A DNA stretch of 64,000 nucleotides from Planctomycetaceae bacterium (GCA_007121535.1 SKKK01000189.1:1-64000); one strand, 5' to 3'; shown: positions 42,150 through 52,231, counted from the first letter of the stretch. Numbers and translations: made by a program. Notes: generated from the letters alone by a model not told the origin.

Positions 42150-45100
42150 ATGGCCATCGATGTTTATCAATCCAGCCGTTTCGAGTCCCTGTGGCAACTG
42201 TTTTGCCAGCAGGTGGATACGCCGCTGCGCCGTGTGCTGGCCGAGCAGTTGATCATCGTTCCGGCCGGTGGGTGGGAGAGCTACCTCAGCCGGGCGCTCG
42301 CCAGACGCAGCGGTTGCTGCGCCCATTATCGGTTCCGCACGCTCGGTCAGTGGGTGAACTGGCAACTGTGCGAAACGCTGGATGCCTCGTCCGGTGGCGT
42401 GAGCGATGCGGAGGCATTGACCTGGGCGATCGCTTCCCGGTTGCCTGTGTTGTGCGAGGATCCGGACTTCGCTCCGATCAAGGATTATTTGCAGGCAGAC
42501 GATCAGTCCGATGTGCGGTGGCGGATCGAGCTGGCGCGTCGCATCGCGGGTCTGTTCGACCAATACCTGGTCTATCGGCCGGACCTGATCGATTCGTGGC
42601 GAAACGCACGCAACCAGCCGGATGATCCGATGCAGCATGTTGCCTGGCAGCGTAAATTGCTGCTGAGCCTGGATCAGCAAACGCCTTTGCCGTCGATCGA
42701 TGAACGGATCGACCGGCTGGACCAAGCCTTGCAGACCGCAACGACAACGTTGCCCGAGCGTGTCCAGGTGTGGATGTGCGGCAGCGTGCCGCCGGCGTAC
42801 CTAAGGTTTCTGGATGTCGTCGGTGCTCGGATCCCCATCCAGTTGTACATCGTTTCGCCGGCACTGGCCGGCCGCGGCGACTCGCCTCACCCGCTGCTGG
42901 AATCTTGGGGAAAACTGTCGTCGGACCGCCAAATGCTGATGCTTCCCTACGACTCGGATCGCTGGCGATATCACGACGTGCCCGCATCGCCGGAGCCAGA
43001 AAAGCGAGGCACGCTGTTGGCGGAAGTACAGCATGATTTGCAAGAAGGACGTGCTCCCGGAGCGCGGCCTCTGGTCGCCGATCCCAGCTTGCAAGTCCAC
43101 AGTTGTCACAGCGCGATCCGGGAGGTCGAGGTATTGCAAGGCCAGTTGCGAGACGCCTTTGAAGCCGATCCGCAGCTTCAGCCCGAACAGGTCGTCGTGC
43201 TTTGTCCGGACCTGGACACCTACGGACCGCTGATCGATGCCGTGTTCGGGCGGACCGATCCGGGGCACGACGGGCACATGCCGTATGCCGTTGCCGGTCG
43301 CTCGCCTCGACAAACCCGGGGCATCATCGACGCCTATTTTCGAGTCCTCGATGTTTTGCAGGGGCGGTTTTCTGCCAGCGAGGTCGTGGATCTGTTGAAT
43401 CTGGCTCCGGTTCAGGCCGCTGCGGGGATGGACGACGATCAAGTCCAGACGATCACCGGTTGGCTTGCGGACAGCGGCGTGCGTTGGGGCCTCGACGCGG
43501 GGCATCGCAGGGCGGAAGAGTTGCCTGCATCCGACCTGAACACCTGGCAATTCGGCTTGGATCGCTTGCTGTTGGGATACGCCATGCCGCCGGGCGGCGG
43601 CCAAATGGTGGGCGACGTGTTGGCCTTGGATCGCGCCTCGGGATTGGCAGGCCAGACGCTGGGATGTCTGGCCGCGTTTGTCCAACAACTGCAATTCTGG
43701 CGAGCAGAGATCCTTCAAGCCCGTTCGTTATCGCAGTGGCAGGAGACGCTGGGCCGCATCGCCGAACGGTTCCTGGATTCGCGGCAGGACGAGATCGGAG
43801 TCCAACGCATCCTTGACGCGGCGGGATCGTTGCGTCAAGTCGCCGAGCAGAACGGGTTCGACGAAGGGGTACCGTTTTCAGTGGCGGCCAACGAACTGGC
43901 TCGCCTGGTCGACCAATCCACGGGCGGACGAGCGTTTCAGTTGGGCGGGATCACGTTTTGCGAGATGGCGGCGATGCGCAGCCTGCCGTTCCAGGTGGTC
44001 GCGTTGCTGGGTTGGAACGATGGCGTCTTTCCGCGAGTCGACCGCCCCATCGGCTTCGATCTGATCGCTCGAGATTCGAGGCCGGGCGATCGCAGTTTGC
44101 GGCTGGAGGATAAACACTTGGCGCTCGAGGCCCTGCTGGCCGCACGTTGCCGGCTGTTGATTACTTACCAGGGCCAGAACGTTCGCGATCATCGACTGCG
44201 CCCGCCGTCGATCGTCGTGGAGGAGCTGCTGGATGTCGTCGAGCAGACCTGCTCGGAAGATCAGATCGTTCGGTCGAAGCTGCGAGACGAAGTCGTCATA
44301 CGGCATCCGCTGCAGCCGTTCAGCCCTCGGTATTTCGATCGGACTCATTCCGGTCTGTTCAGCTACGACCAGGACTACTTGGACGCCGCACGGGCGTTGC
44401 TGGCTTTGCCGGAAGACATACCGCCGTTCTTCGTTGGTGCTCTGGACGAGGACACCGAACAGAAAGAGGTCCGCGTTCGAGATCTACGGCGATTGATGGA
44501 CGCCCCCTGGGAACTGCTCCTTGCCCGTTTGGGCGTGCGGCTGTCCGAGGCGGTCGAGGCCGGGTCGGACCGTGAGCCCTTGTTCCTGAACCATTTGGAA
44601 CAATGGCAGGTGGGCGAGCAGTGGATTCAGCGCCGATTGCGCGGAACGGAACGCGATCAACTGCGGCAGCGGATGCGTCGCGGCGGGCAACTGCCAGCGG
44701 GCCGTTTGGGCGAAAATCTGCTGGGAAGTATCGAGGGCGAAGCGGATTTCGTGGTCGAGGCTGCTCGACAAATGGGCGTCGATGCCGCTGTGTCGAGCTT
44801 GCCGGTACGCGTGCCGATCGGCGATTTCGTGGTCGTGGGGCGTATCGAAGGTGTTACGAATGGCGGACTGCGCCGAGCCACCTATTCGAAGATGTACGTG
44901 TGGCGGACCTTGCGGGTGTGGTTGGATCATCTGCTGGTCGCCGCGACTCTGCCGTGCTCCGCCGGAGAGACGCGGGTGGTGGGACGATTCGGCAAATTCA
45001 CGTCGGTCGGATTCAAGCCGATCGCGCCCGCCGCCGCGATCAAATGCTTGGAGGATTTGTTGCCGTGGTACCGCGCTGCCCTTCGCGTTCCGCTTCCTCT

Positions 45101-45401
45101 GTTTCCAGCATCGGTCGACAAGGCTCTCGAACAGCTTTACCAAGGCAAGTTCGCTGCCAACGATGATCGGCTGGACGCCAGCTTCCTCCGCGAGGCAGAA
45201 GGAGTTTTTCAACGCAGTTTTTTAGGAACTCCCGATGCCGAAAGGGCTTCCGTCCGAGTGGCCTTCGCAGGACGCGATCCGTTTCAAATGACGTACCAAG
45301 AGGTTACGGGACAGGAAAAAGACGGCAAATCGAACCTGTTTTTGTCTCTGGTCAACTCGATATGCCGGCCGATGCTGCCGTACATCATCGCTCAAGAATA
45401 G
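42150..45401 (+). CDS. recC: exodeoxyribonuclease V subunit gamma, RecC
   Basis: A 1083-residue protein of the RecC family: an inactive helicase-like fold with LAEQLIIVPAGGWESYLSRA near the start, FRTLGQWVNWQL, SCHSAIREVEVLQGQLRDAF (conserved RecC motif, about 320), VVVLCPDLDTYGPLIDAVFG, YAVAGRSPRQTRGIIDAYFR, and ITFCEMAAMRSLPFQVVALL then GWNDGVFPR in the central part. RecC binds the unwound strands and scans for Chi in the RecBCD complex. ATG 42150 has AAGGAG 11 nt upstream. Order recC-recB-recD is kept; a hairpin element sits in the 207-nt gap to recB. Confidence 0.92.
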   Translation: MAIDVYQSSRFESLWQLFCQQVDTPLRRVLAEQLIIVPAGGWESYLSRALARRSGCCAHYRFRTLGQWVNWQLCETLDASSGGVSDAEALTWAIASRLPVLCEDPDFAPIKDYLQADDQSDVRWRIELARRIAGLFDQYLVYRPDLIDSWRNARNQPDDPMQHVAWQRKLLLSLDQQTPLPSIDERIDRLDQALQTATTTLPERVQVWMCGSVPPAYLRFLDVVGARIPIQLYIVSPALAGRGDSPHPLLESWGKLSSDRQMLMLPYDSDRWRYHDVPASPEPEKRGTLLAEVQHDLQEGRAPGARPLVADPSLQVHSCHSAIREVEVLQGQLRDAFEADPQLQPEQVVVLCPDLDTYGPLIDAVFGRTDPGHDGHMPYAVAGRSPRQTRGIIDAYFRVLDVLQGRFSASEVVDLLNLAPVQAAAGMDDDQVQTITGWLADSGVRWGLDAGHRRAEELPASDLNTWQFGLDRLLLGYAMPPGGGQMVGDVLALDRASGLAGQTLGCLAAFVQQLQFWRAEILQARSLSQWQETLGRIAERFLDSRQDEIGVQRILDAAGSLRQVAEQNGFDEGVPFSVAANELARLVDQSTGGRAFQLGGITFCEMAAMRSLPFQVVALLGWNDGVFPRVDRPIGFDLIARDSRPGDRSLRLEDKHLALEALLAARCRLLITYQGQNVRDHRLRPPSIVVEELLDVVEQTCSEDQIVRSKLRDEVVIRHPLQPFSPRYFDRTHSGLFSYDQDYLDAARALLALPEDIPPFFVGALDEDTEQKEVRVRDLRRLMDAPWELLLARLGVRLSEAVEAGSDREPLFLNHLEQWQVGEQWIQRRLRGTERDQLRQRMRRGGQLPAGRLGENLLGSIEGEADFVVEAARQMGVDAAVSSLPVRVPIGDFVVVGRIEGVTNGGLRRATYSKMYVWRTLRVWLDHLLVAATLPCSAGETRVVGRFGKFTSVGFKPIAPAAAIKCLEDLLPWYRAALRVPLPLFPASVDKALEQLYQGKFAANDDRLDASFLREAEGVFQRSFLGTPDAERASVRVAFAGRDPFQMTYQEVTGQEKDGKSNLFLSLVNSICRPMLPYIIAQE

Positions 45402-45454
45402 GAGCCTTTACGATCGGCAAAGAAATACTTTTCGGATTTCGTTCAGAGGTCCCC

Positions 45455-45570
45455 TGCGCGAACGGGGTCGGGAGTCGTTTTCGGGACACGACCAACCACA
45501 TGGTACATACTTTCTCCGAAAACGACTCCCGACCCCTTCCCGCAAAACGCGACAGTAATTCACTTCCCGA
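45455..45570. repeat. 21-bp-arm hairpin element, copy E, between recC and recB
   Basis: Perfect arms at 45464-45484 and 45516-45536 enclose GACACGACCAACCACATGGT. Both flanks (CTGCGCGAAC and CTTCCCGCAAAACGCGACAG) match copy D almost base for base. It fills most of the space between recC and recB. Confidence 0.9.
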
Positions 45571-45608
45571 TCCTTACGTGAACGCGATGCTTGAAAGGTG
45601 ATACGGAA

Positions 45609-48600
45609 ATGGGTAACGCGCGATCCTTCGATCCGCTACGGATGAGTTTAGCCGGTGCGCACAGCATCGCGGCCAGTGCGGGGACGGGAAAAACGTACAC
45701 GATCACCACGCTGTACCTGCGTTACCTGCTGGAAACAGACTGCCGCGTGGAGGAGATCCTGGTAACGACCTTTACGGAAGCAGCCACTGCGGAATTGAAG
45801 GAACGTCTACGAAGCCGCGTTCGCGAGGCACTGAACCTGCTGCAATCCTGCGAAACGATCCACGAGGGCCAGCAGCAGGTGACGCAAGGACAAGCCGACG
45901 AGAACGTCTTTCGCTTGCTGCAAGAGGCCGGCGCCTGGAACGCCGATCGCCGTGCGGACGTCCAGGATCGATTGCGAAACGCTTTGCTGAACTTCGATCA
46001 CGCGCCCGTTTTTACGATCCATGGTTTCTGCCACCGCGTCTTGCAAGAACTGGTGTTCGAGACGTCCAGCCGCTTCGATATCGAATTGGTCACGTCTCAG
46101 GACGCCTTGGTCGAAGACGCCGTCGCCGACTTTGCCGCCGTGTTGTGGACCACCGACGATTCGACCGTCGCGGACTGGGTGACGTTGGACGAGTCGCTGT
46201 GGAGTCGCATGCGCTCGGTCGCTGCCTTGGCTCTGGAGAACCCCGATTTTCCAGTCTGTCCTGACCAGGATGAATGGGAAGACCTGCTGGGCTCGACCTT
46301 GCTGGAGGACTTCCGCACATGCGTTCACGACTTGGCGGACAGTTGGCGGCGCGATCGCGAGGAGGTTGTTGCTTTACTGTTCACCGCGCGCCAGAACGAC
46401 TGGCTGAGTCGAACCACGCACGGTAAAGAAGGCCAATTGGAGCAATCGATCGAGTTTGTCGAACGATTGATCGAACGGGCTTCCCCCGAGATGTTCACAA
46501 TCGACAAGGACGACTGCTTGGTAGCGACTCAGCGACGCTTGACGCAATCGGCGCTGGACAAAGGAACAAAGAAGAATCACAAAACCAATATGCCTCGCCA
46601 CCACGTTTTCCAACAATTGGAAAAGGTTGCGGAAAGGGCGGTTCAAATCCACCAGCATCGCAAGAAGATCATCGCGTGCCTGCTTTCGCGACTGGCTCAC
46701 ACCACGCGTGACAAGGCCGTGCGGCGGAAGCAACAGCGAGGCATCATGTCGTTCAGCGATCTGTTGAACCAGGTGGACCGGGCCTTGCAAACCTCGCAGG
46801 GTCCACGGCTATTGAAGCGACTTCGCGAACGCTATCACGTGGCGATGGTCGATGAGTTCCAGGATACCGATCCCGTCCAGTATCGGATCTTTCGTCGTGT
46901 TTTCCAGGTTCCAGAGGATGCGGCGGATACATCGTTCCGATCGTTCATTATGATCGGCGATCCGAAGCAATCGATCTATCGGTTCCGTGGCGCGGACATC
47001 CACAGCTATCTGCAGGCCACGGACGAGATGCCGGCCCAGCATCGTCACACGCTCGATACCAACTGGCGATCGGATCGACCGCTGGTCGAAGGAGTTCAAG
47101 CGGTTTTCGCCTGCCGCGAAAATCCGTTCCTCTATACCAGCATCCCGCTGCCCGATGTCAAAGCCCACCACGAACGTCGTTTTTCCGAGCCTGCGGCGGT
47201 AGAGGTTTGTCTGGTCCCGCGCCGTCCCGACGCCGACAAGAACAAGGCGCCGGGCCGTGATCCGGCGCTTCGGCACGTGGTCCAGCGAGTGGCCGCAGAG
47301 ATCGTGGCTCAGCAAAACAGCGGGCAGACGCTGTCGAACGGCTCGGGGCAGACGCGGCCGTTGGCGCCGGGCGATATCGCCGTCTTGTGTCGCACGGGCA
47401 AGCAACTGCGCATGCTGCAGTCGGAACTGGCAACTCGCAACGTGCCGGCCGTTCTTCAGACGGACGAGTCTGTCTTCGATACCGCCGAAGCCGAAGCGAC
47501 GGCACACGTGCTGCGAGCCTTGGTCCAACCCGGCGATCTCACGATGCAGTTCAACGCCTTGGCATCGCCGCTGTTCGGGCTGAATGCCAACGATCTGGAA
47601 TGGTTGCGACGGGATGAACAGCGGTTATCGCAATGGAGCGAACGGTTTTTCGAGTGGCATGACTTGTGCGGCTCACGCGGCTTCATCGCCGCCTGGCGTC
47701 GTCTGTTGGACCAGTTGGACGTGGTGGAAACGCTGACGCGGCGCATCACGGGTGAACGCCAGGTGACCAATTACCTTCATCTGGGCGAATTGCTGCATCG
47801 CCAGGCCGTTACCAACCACGCAGGCCCGGATCGATTGCTGCGTTGGTTGGAAGGTTGCATCGCCGATCCCCGCTTGCGATCGGACGACGAAACACAGCTA
47901 CGCTTGGAGACCGACGCCGCCGCCGTCCAGCTCTGCACCATCCATCGCTCGAAAGGCCTGGAATATCCCGTCGTGTACTTCCCGACCTTGTGGCATACCT
48001 ACGGTGGCGCGGACGCCGCATGGGTGATCGCACGGCTGGACGAGGAAGGTCGCCCGCTGGTCGATCCCGAAATCGACGTGGGTTCCGACCGTCTGAAGGC
48101 TCGCATCGAACAGGACAGCCAGGAGATCGAGGCCGAGGATCGTCGGCTGCTGTACGTTGCGTTGACCCGCGCCAGGCACCAATGCCGCATCTATTGGACC
48201 GCGGTCAAGGATGCGGCGGATTCGGCGTTGGGGCAACTGATGTTCGACGGCCTGAAGGGAAACCAGTCCGATGAACAGCTTGATCGAACGTTGCGCCAGT
48301 GGGTGGAATCCTTGCCCGCCGGCGGCGTCGAGTATCGCGGTTTGGAAGCGATGACGAATTTCGAGGATCCCGGCCGCTATCACCCGCCGAAGTCCGCGAC
48401 CACCGCCTTGGCGTGCCGTCCCGTGAAGCGGATCGATCTGCCTCGATTGGTACGGACCAGCTTCAGCGCCTTGGCACGTCAAGTGGATCTGGCCGATGAT
48501 CTGGAGATCCCGGACCGTGACACATCGTTCCCCGACGATGCCAGCCAGCGGGATGAAGCCGCCCCGGATCGTCAACGCGTGCCTCTGGCCGAGATGCCGG

Positions 48601-49364
48601 GCGGCGTGTTGATCGGCAACCTGGTCCACGACGTGTTCGAAATGGTGCTTCAAGACGACCGTCGGCAAGGCGCCGATCGTCGATCGGCAGCGGATTTGGT
48701 CCGGGAGCACATGCAAGCGGAACTGGTCCGTTACAACTTGGACCCTGTGTGGATCGAGCCGCTGGCCGGCGAATTGACGAAATGCCTGACTGGCGGCATC
48801 GCCGAAGTGGCTCCGGCTTTCTGCATGTACGATCTGCCGCTGGAGGACGCTGCGTGCGAGCTGCATTTCTTGTTGCCTGTGGCGGATCACGATCGCCACA
48901 TGGACGCTCGCTCGTTGGGCCGCGCTTTCGCTCGGGCGACGGAGGACCCGATTCGCAGCTATGGAGATCGCGTGGGACGAGTTCCGCCGTCAAGACTGCG
49001 TGGCTTCCTGGAGGGTTACATCGACCTGGTGTTCCGATACCAGGATCGCTGGTTCCTGATGGATTACAAGACCAACCAGTTGGGACCCCTGTCGACGGAT
49101 TACGCGCCGTCCGCTTTGGAAGAAACCATGTTCCGACACGACTATCTCTTGCAGTACCACCTGTATTCGGTTGCCCTGGACCGATTCCTGCGCCAGCGGG
49201 TCAGCGGATACCGCTATGAACGCGACTTTGGTGGCGTGATCTATCTGTTTGTGCGAGGGTTTCAGCCGGATCGATCGCCGACGCCAGGCGTGTATTTCCA
49301 TCGGCCACAGCAGACGGTCATCCGAGCGATCGCATCCGTTTTGGACGGGAAGGAGATGCCGTGA
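45609..49364 (+). CDS. recB: exodeoxyribonuclease V subunit beta, RecB
   Basis: A 1251-residue UvrD-type helicase-nuclease. Walker A HSIAASAGTGKTYTITTLYL near residue 20; GFCHRVLQEL; Walker B/motif II HVAMVDEFQDTDPVQYRIFR; motif III IGDPKQSIYRFRGADIHSYL; motif IV LDTNWRSDRPLVEGVQ; motifs V-VI LCTIHRSKGLEYPVVYFPTL and RRLLYVALTRARHQC. The C-terminal nuclease has GFLEGYIDLVFRYQDRWFLM then DYKTNQLG (catalytic D and K near 1151-1153). RecB is the 3'-5' motor and the nuclease of RecBCD. Ribosome site GAAAGGTGATACGGAA. Its last 4 nt overlap recD. Confidence 0.95.
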   Translation: MGNARSFDPLRMSLAGAHSIAASAGTGKTYTITTLYLRYLLETDCRVEEILVTTFTEAATAELKERLRSRVREALNLLQSCETIHEGQQQVTQGQADENVFRLLQEAGAWNADRRADVQDRLRNALLNFDHAPVFTIHGFCHRVLQELVFETSSRFDIELVTSQDALVEDAVADFAAVLWTTDDSTVADWVTLDESLWSRMRSVAALALENPDFPVCPDQDEWEDLLGSTLLEDFRTCVHDLADSWRRDREEVVALLFTARQNDWLSRTTHGKEGQLEQSIEFVERLIERASPEMFTIDKDDCLVATQRRLTQSALDKGTKKNHKTNMPRHHVFQQLEKVAERAVQIHQHRKKIIACLLSRLAHTTRDKAVRRKQQRGIMSFSDLLNQVDRALQTSQGPRLLKRLRERYHVAMVDEFQDTDPVQYRIFRRVFQVPEDAADTSFRSFIMIGDPKQSIYRFRGADIHSYLQATDEMPAQHRHTLDTNWRSDRPLVEGVQAVFACRENPFLYTSIPLPDVKAHHERRFSEPAAVEVCLVPRRPDADKNKAPGRDPALRHVVQRVAAEIVAQQNSGQTLSNGSGQTRPLAPGDIAVLCRTGKQLRMLQSELATRNVPAVLQTDESVFDTAEAEATAHVLRALVQPGDLTMQFNALASPLFGLNANDLEWLRRDEQRLSQWSERFFEWHDLCGSRGFIAAWRRLLDQLDVVETLTRRITGERQVTNYLHLGELLHRQAVTNHAGPDRLLRWLEGCIADPRLRSDDETQLRLETDAAAVQLCTIHRSKGLEYPVVYFPTLWHTYGGADAAWVIARLDEEGRPLVDPEIDVGSDRLKARIEQDSQEIEAEDRRLLYVALTRARHQCRIYWTAVKDAADSALGQLMFDGLKGNQSDEQLDRTLRQWVESLPAGGVEYRGLEAMTNFEDPGRYHPPKSATTALACRPVKRIDLPRLVRTSFSALARQVDLADDLEIPDRDTSFPDDASQRDEAAPDRQRVPLAEMPGGVLIGNLVHDVFEMVLQDDRRQGADRRSAADLVREHMQAELVRYNLDPVWIEPLAGELTKCLTGGIAEVAPAFCMYDLPLEDAACELHFLLPVADHDRHMDARSLGRAFARATEDPIRSYGDRVGRVPPSRLRGFLEGYIDLVFRYQDRWFLMDYKTNQLGPLSTDYAPSALEETMFRHDYLLQYHLYSVALDRFLRQRVSGYRYERDFGGVIYLFVRGFQPDRSPTPGVYFHRPQQTVIRAIASVLDGKEMP

Positions 49365-51340
49365 CCGTGAATCTCGAACGATTGAATTCCGACGGTGTCT
49401 TAGGTCCGTTGCCATTGGCGTTTGCCACGATGATCGGCCGCGTCGCCCCCTCGTCCCGCGACACTGTGCTGCTCGCCGCCGCTTTGGTCAGCGAACAACT
49501 GGCTCGGGGGCACATCTGCCTGGATCTGGCTCAAGCCGATCGGATCGTTTTCGGGGTCGGCGGCGATCGTGATCAAGCGATCCGTTACAAGCGGTGGCCG
49601 GCGATCGCTCGATGGTTGAACGATCTGACCGCCAGTCCGTCGGTGCTGGTTCGGGACAGCAGCGACGATGCACAGGATATCGACCGCCCGCTGGTGCTGG
49701 ATGAAAGTGGGCGGAAACTGTACTTGGCTCGCTACTGGTACTACCAGCAGCAACTGGCGCAGAGCATCCGTCAGCGAATCGCGATGCCGCCGTTGGAAGT
49801 GGACGAAGACAGCTTGCGATCCGACGTCGCTCGCCTGTTCCCCAACGCCCACGCGCCTGGCGACACGGGCCAATGCCTGGCAGCGGCCGGTACCGTCGAC
49901 CAGCGATTCGGCGTCATCACGGGCGGGCCGGGCACCGGCAAAACCACGACCGTCGCGAAACTGCTGGCGTTGCGCATGGTGCAACAGCAGAAGATGCAAG
50001 CAGGCGTCAAACTGCGAATCTTGTTGATGGCGCCCACCGGCAAAGCGGCTCAGCGCTTGAACGAATCGCTGGGGCGAGTCGCCCGTGAGTTGGATATCGA
50101 AGAATCTCTGCGAGAGCAATTGTTGGCGATCCAGGCCGGCACGATCCATCGGATCCTGGGCTGGACGCCCCTGCCTCCCGAATTGGGCGGACCGTTCAGC
50201 CGTGGTATCGACTATCCGCTCGAGGCGGATGTGGTCCTGGTCGATGAAGCGTCGATGGTCGATATCGGCCTGATGAGCCATCTGTTTCGCGCCGTACCGC
50301 TGCAGGCTCAATTGATCCTGATGGGCGATCGGGATCAACTGGCCTCGGTCGAAGCGGGCAGCATCTTGGGCGATCTGTGTGGGGATTTGGCGGACGCAGC
50401 CGCAGGCCGCTTGAGTCCCCGGCGTCGCGAGGTCATCACGAGCCGTACGGGGATCGAAATCGAGGGCGGCGACGAGTCGCGACATGCACTGGCCGATCAC
50501 GTCATGCCGCTGCGTCACAGCCATCGCTTCGATCCGTCCAGCGCCCTGGGCCGCCTGGCGGCAGCGATCCGCTCGGGCGATGCCGACACGGCGATCGCGG
50601 AATTGCAGCGACAAAACCCGTCCGTTGGTTCCATCGAGTGGATCCAGCCGAAATCGCCTTCCCACACACTAGCCCGGATCGCCGAAGTGGCGACCGACGA
50701 ATACGCGGCCTATCTGGAAGAACTTGCCAACTGCCCCGAAGGCCAACCATCCGTCTTGCAAGCCTTGCTGCGATTCCGCGTGCTGTGCGCGCACCGCGAG
50801 GGCCTATGGGGCGAAGGGAACATGAACCGCATGATCGCTCAGCGTCTGGATCGCCTGGGGTTGATCCGTATGCGTCGGCAAGCTTACTTGGGGCAACCCG
50901 TGATGGTCACGCGAAACGACTATCGCCAGGAGCTGTTCAACGGCGACGTGGGCGTCGTCGTACGAGATCCCGGCGGCCAGGATTTGGCCGTGATGTTCGA
51001 ATCGGCAACCCGGGCGTCGGGTTGCCGTCGAGTCCCTGCGGCGCTGGTGCCGGAGACCCGACCATGTTACGCGTTGACGATTCACAAATCGCAGGGCTCG
51101 GAATTCCATCACGTCATGGTCGTGCTACCCTATCGCCCCTCGCCGATCCTGACCCGCGAGTTGCTGTACACGGGCATCACCCGAGTCGCCGATTGGCGTG
51201 ATCCCGCAACGGGTATCCGGCATCCCGGCAAGCTGTATCTGGTCGCCAGCGAATCCGTTTTACGCGAAACCATCCACGGCCGCATCCGCCGTTCCAGCGG
51301 CCTGAACGATGCCATCCTTCAAGAGCCGCGCACGAAGTAA
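49361..51340 (+). CDS. recD: exodeoxyribonuclease V subunit alpha, RecD
   Basis: A 659-residue superfamily 1B helicase. The P-loop FGVITGGPGTGKTTTVAKLL (about 188-197), LMAPTGKAAQRLNESL, GTIHRILGW, motif II DVVLVDEASMVDIGLMSHLF, LILMGDRDQLASVEAGSILG, HSHRFDPSSALGRLA and the C-terminal motif ALTIHKSQGSEFHHVMVVLP then TRELLYTGITRV are all present. RecD is the fast 5'-3' motor of RecBCD. The GTG start overlaps the recB stop by 4 nt (translational coupling). The last residues EPRTK and the stop are encoded by a unit of the adjoining 30-bp repeat. Confidence 0.95.
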   Translation: MTVNLERLNSDGVLGPLPLAFATMIGRVAPSSRDTVLLAAALVSEQLARGHICLDLAQADRIVFGVGGDRDQAIRYKRWPAIARWLNDLTASPSVLVRDSSDDAQDIDRPLVLDESGRKLYLARYWYYQQQLAQSIRQRIAMPPLEVDEDSLRSDVARLFPNAHAPGDTGQCLAAAGTVDQRFGVITGGPGTGKTTTVAKLLALRMVQQQKMQAGVKLRILLMAPTGKAAQRLNESLGRVARELDIEESLREQLLAIQAGTIHRILGWTPLPPELGGPFSRGIDYPLEADVVLVDEASMVDIGLMSHLFRAVPLQAQLILMGDRDQLASVEAGSILGDLCGDLADAAAGRLSPRRREVITSRTGIEIEGGDESRHALADHVMPLRHSHRFDPSSALGRLAAAIRSGDADTAIAELQRQNPSVGSIEWIQPKSPSHTLARIAEVATDEYAAYLEELANCPEGQPSVLQALLRFRVLCAHREGLWGEGNMNRMIAQRLDRLGLIRMRRQAYLGQPVMVTRNDYRQELFNGDVGVVVRDPGGQDLAVMFESATRASGCRRVPAALVPETRPCYALTIHKSQGSEFHHVMVVLPYRPSPILTRELLYTGITRVADWRDPATGIRHPGKLYLVASESVLRETIHGRIRRSSGLNDAILQEPRTK

Positions 51341-51600
51341 GCGGCATTGCTTCGCACTTGCCGCGCACGAAGTAAGCGGCATTGCTTCGCACTTGCCGCG
51401 CACGAGGCGAGGGAATCGCGCCGAAAACCGCTTACTTCATGCGCGGCTTGTTGTGAAGCGCTTACTTCGTGCGCGGCTTGTTGCGAACCGCTTACTTCAT
51501 GCGCGGCTTGTTGTGAACCGCTTACTTCGTGCGCGGCTTGTTGTGAACCGCTTACTTCGTGCGCGGCTTGTTGTGAACCGCTTACTTCGTGCGCGGCTCT
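51325..51600. repeat. 30-bp repeat array with inverted head at the end of recD
   Basis: Three inverted units (CCGCGCACGAAGTAAGCGGC, with ATTGCTTCGCACTTG between) start inside the recD stop region; then six direct units begin at 51431, 51461, 51491, 51521, 51551 and 51581 (CTTACTTCGTGCGCGGCTTG TTGTGAACCG). The opposite orientation of the two sets allows long hairpins, so it may act as a transcription terminator or mRNA stabiliser after recBCD. No unique spacers, hence not CRISPR. Confidence 0.9.
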
Positions 51601-51663
51601 TTCGTTTATGGGCGATGTCAATGCCTTTGCCGAATCTGCCGTATATGATACGATGCGACAAAA

Positions 51664-51689
51664 GGGTCTCGGAACGTCACCCGAGACCC
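51664..51689. promoter_or_regulatory. perfect 9-bp hairpin in the leader of the next gene
   Basis: GGGTCTCGG-AACGTCAC-CCGAGACCC lies 30 nt upstream of the ATG at 51719. No U tract follows on the plus strand, so it is not a standard terminator for recD; it could be a weak attenuator or processing site. Confidence 0.4.
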
Positions 51690-51718
51690 TGCCTTCAAAA
51701 AAAATTAAGGAATCGACG

Positions 51719-52231
51719 ATGAAAAGAATCCTTATTTGTCTGATTGTGTTGATCGTGGCCGGCGGTTTGCAATTCGATCACTCCCCGGCAATCGCTGCTC
51801 GACCGGCAGACGCAGAGCCGGAAAACGCTGCTGTCGATGATCAAGCGGAGCGTTTCGCGAAGTTTCAAGAGACGCTCAGCGGTGCGACGCTCGACGGTGA
51901 GTACACGGTGTTACGTGACTCGGAAGTGTCCCAGCATTCTGAGAGGTACACGATTCGAAGTGTCCGCAAGCTTCCCGAGGGGGATTACTGGTTGTTCCAG
52001 GCTCGCATCCAGTATGGCGACAAAGACGTCACCGTCCCGATGCCTCTGGAAGTCAAGTGGGCTGGGGACACCCCGGTGATCACCTTGGATCGGGTGAACA
52101 TTCCCGGTCTGGGAACATTCAGTTCGCGTGTGGTCATCGATGGCGACAAGTATGCCGGTACCTGGAGCCACGATCGGGTCGGGGGGCACTTGTTCGGGAC
52201 GATCAAGCCAAGCGAGTCTGAGGATGAGTGA
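51719..52231 (+). CDS. exported hypothetical protein
   Basis: A 170-residue protein with a clear Sec signal (MKRILICLIVLIVAGGLQFD ... AIAARPA) and a beta-rich mature part: SGATLDGEYTVLRDSEV, YTIRSVRKLPEGDYWLFQAR, VPMPLEVKWAGDTPVITLDR and GDKYAGTWSHDRVGGHLFGT. The strand pattern resembles a lipid- or ligand-binding barrel; I do not know a named family. AAGGAATCGACG precedes the ATG. Its last 8 nt overlap the SDR gene, so the pair is cotranscribed. Confidence 0.8.
   Translation: MKRILICLIVLIVAGGLQFDHSPAIAARPADAEPENAAVDDQAERFAKFQETLSGATLDGEYTVLRDSEVSQHSERYTIRSVRKLPEGDYWLFQARIQYGDKDVTVPMPLEVKWAGDTPVITLDRVNIPGLGTFSSRVVIDGDKYAGTWSHDRVGGHLFGTIKPSESEDE

Noticed and set aside
51431-51600. 30-bp repeats after recD resembling CRISPR
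   Set aside because: The period equals the repeat length; there are no spacers between copies.
51664-51689. Rho-independent terminator of recD
   Set aside because: The stem is perfect but no U tract follows on the plus strand, so it was listed only as a leader hairpin.
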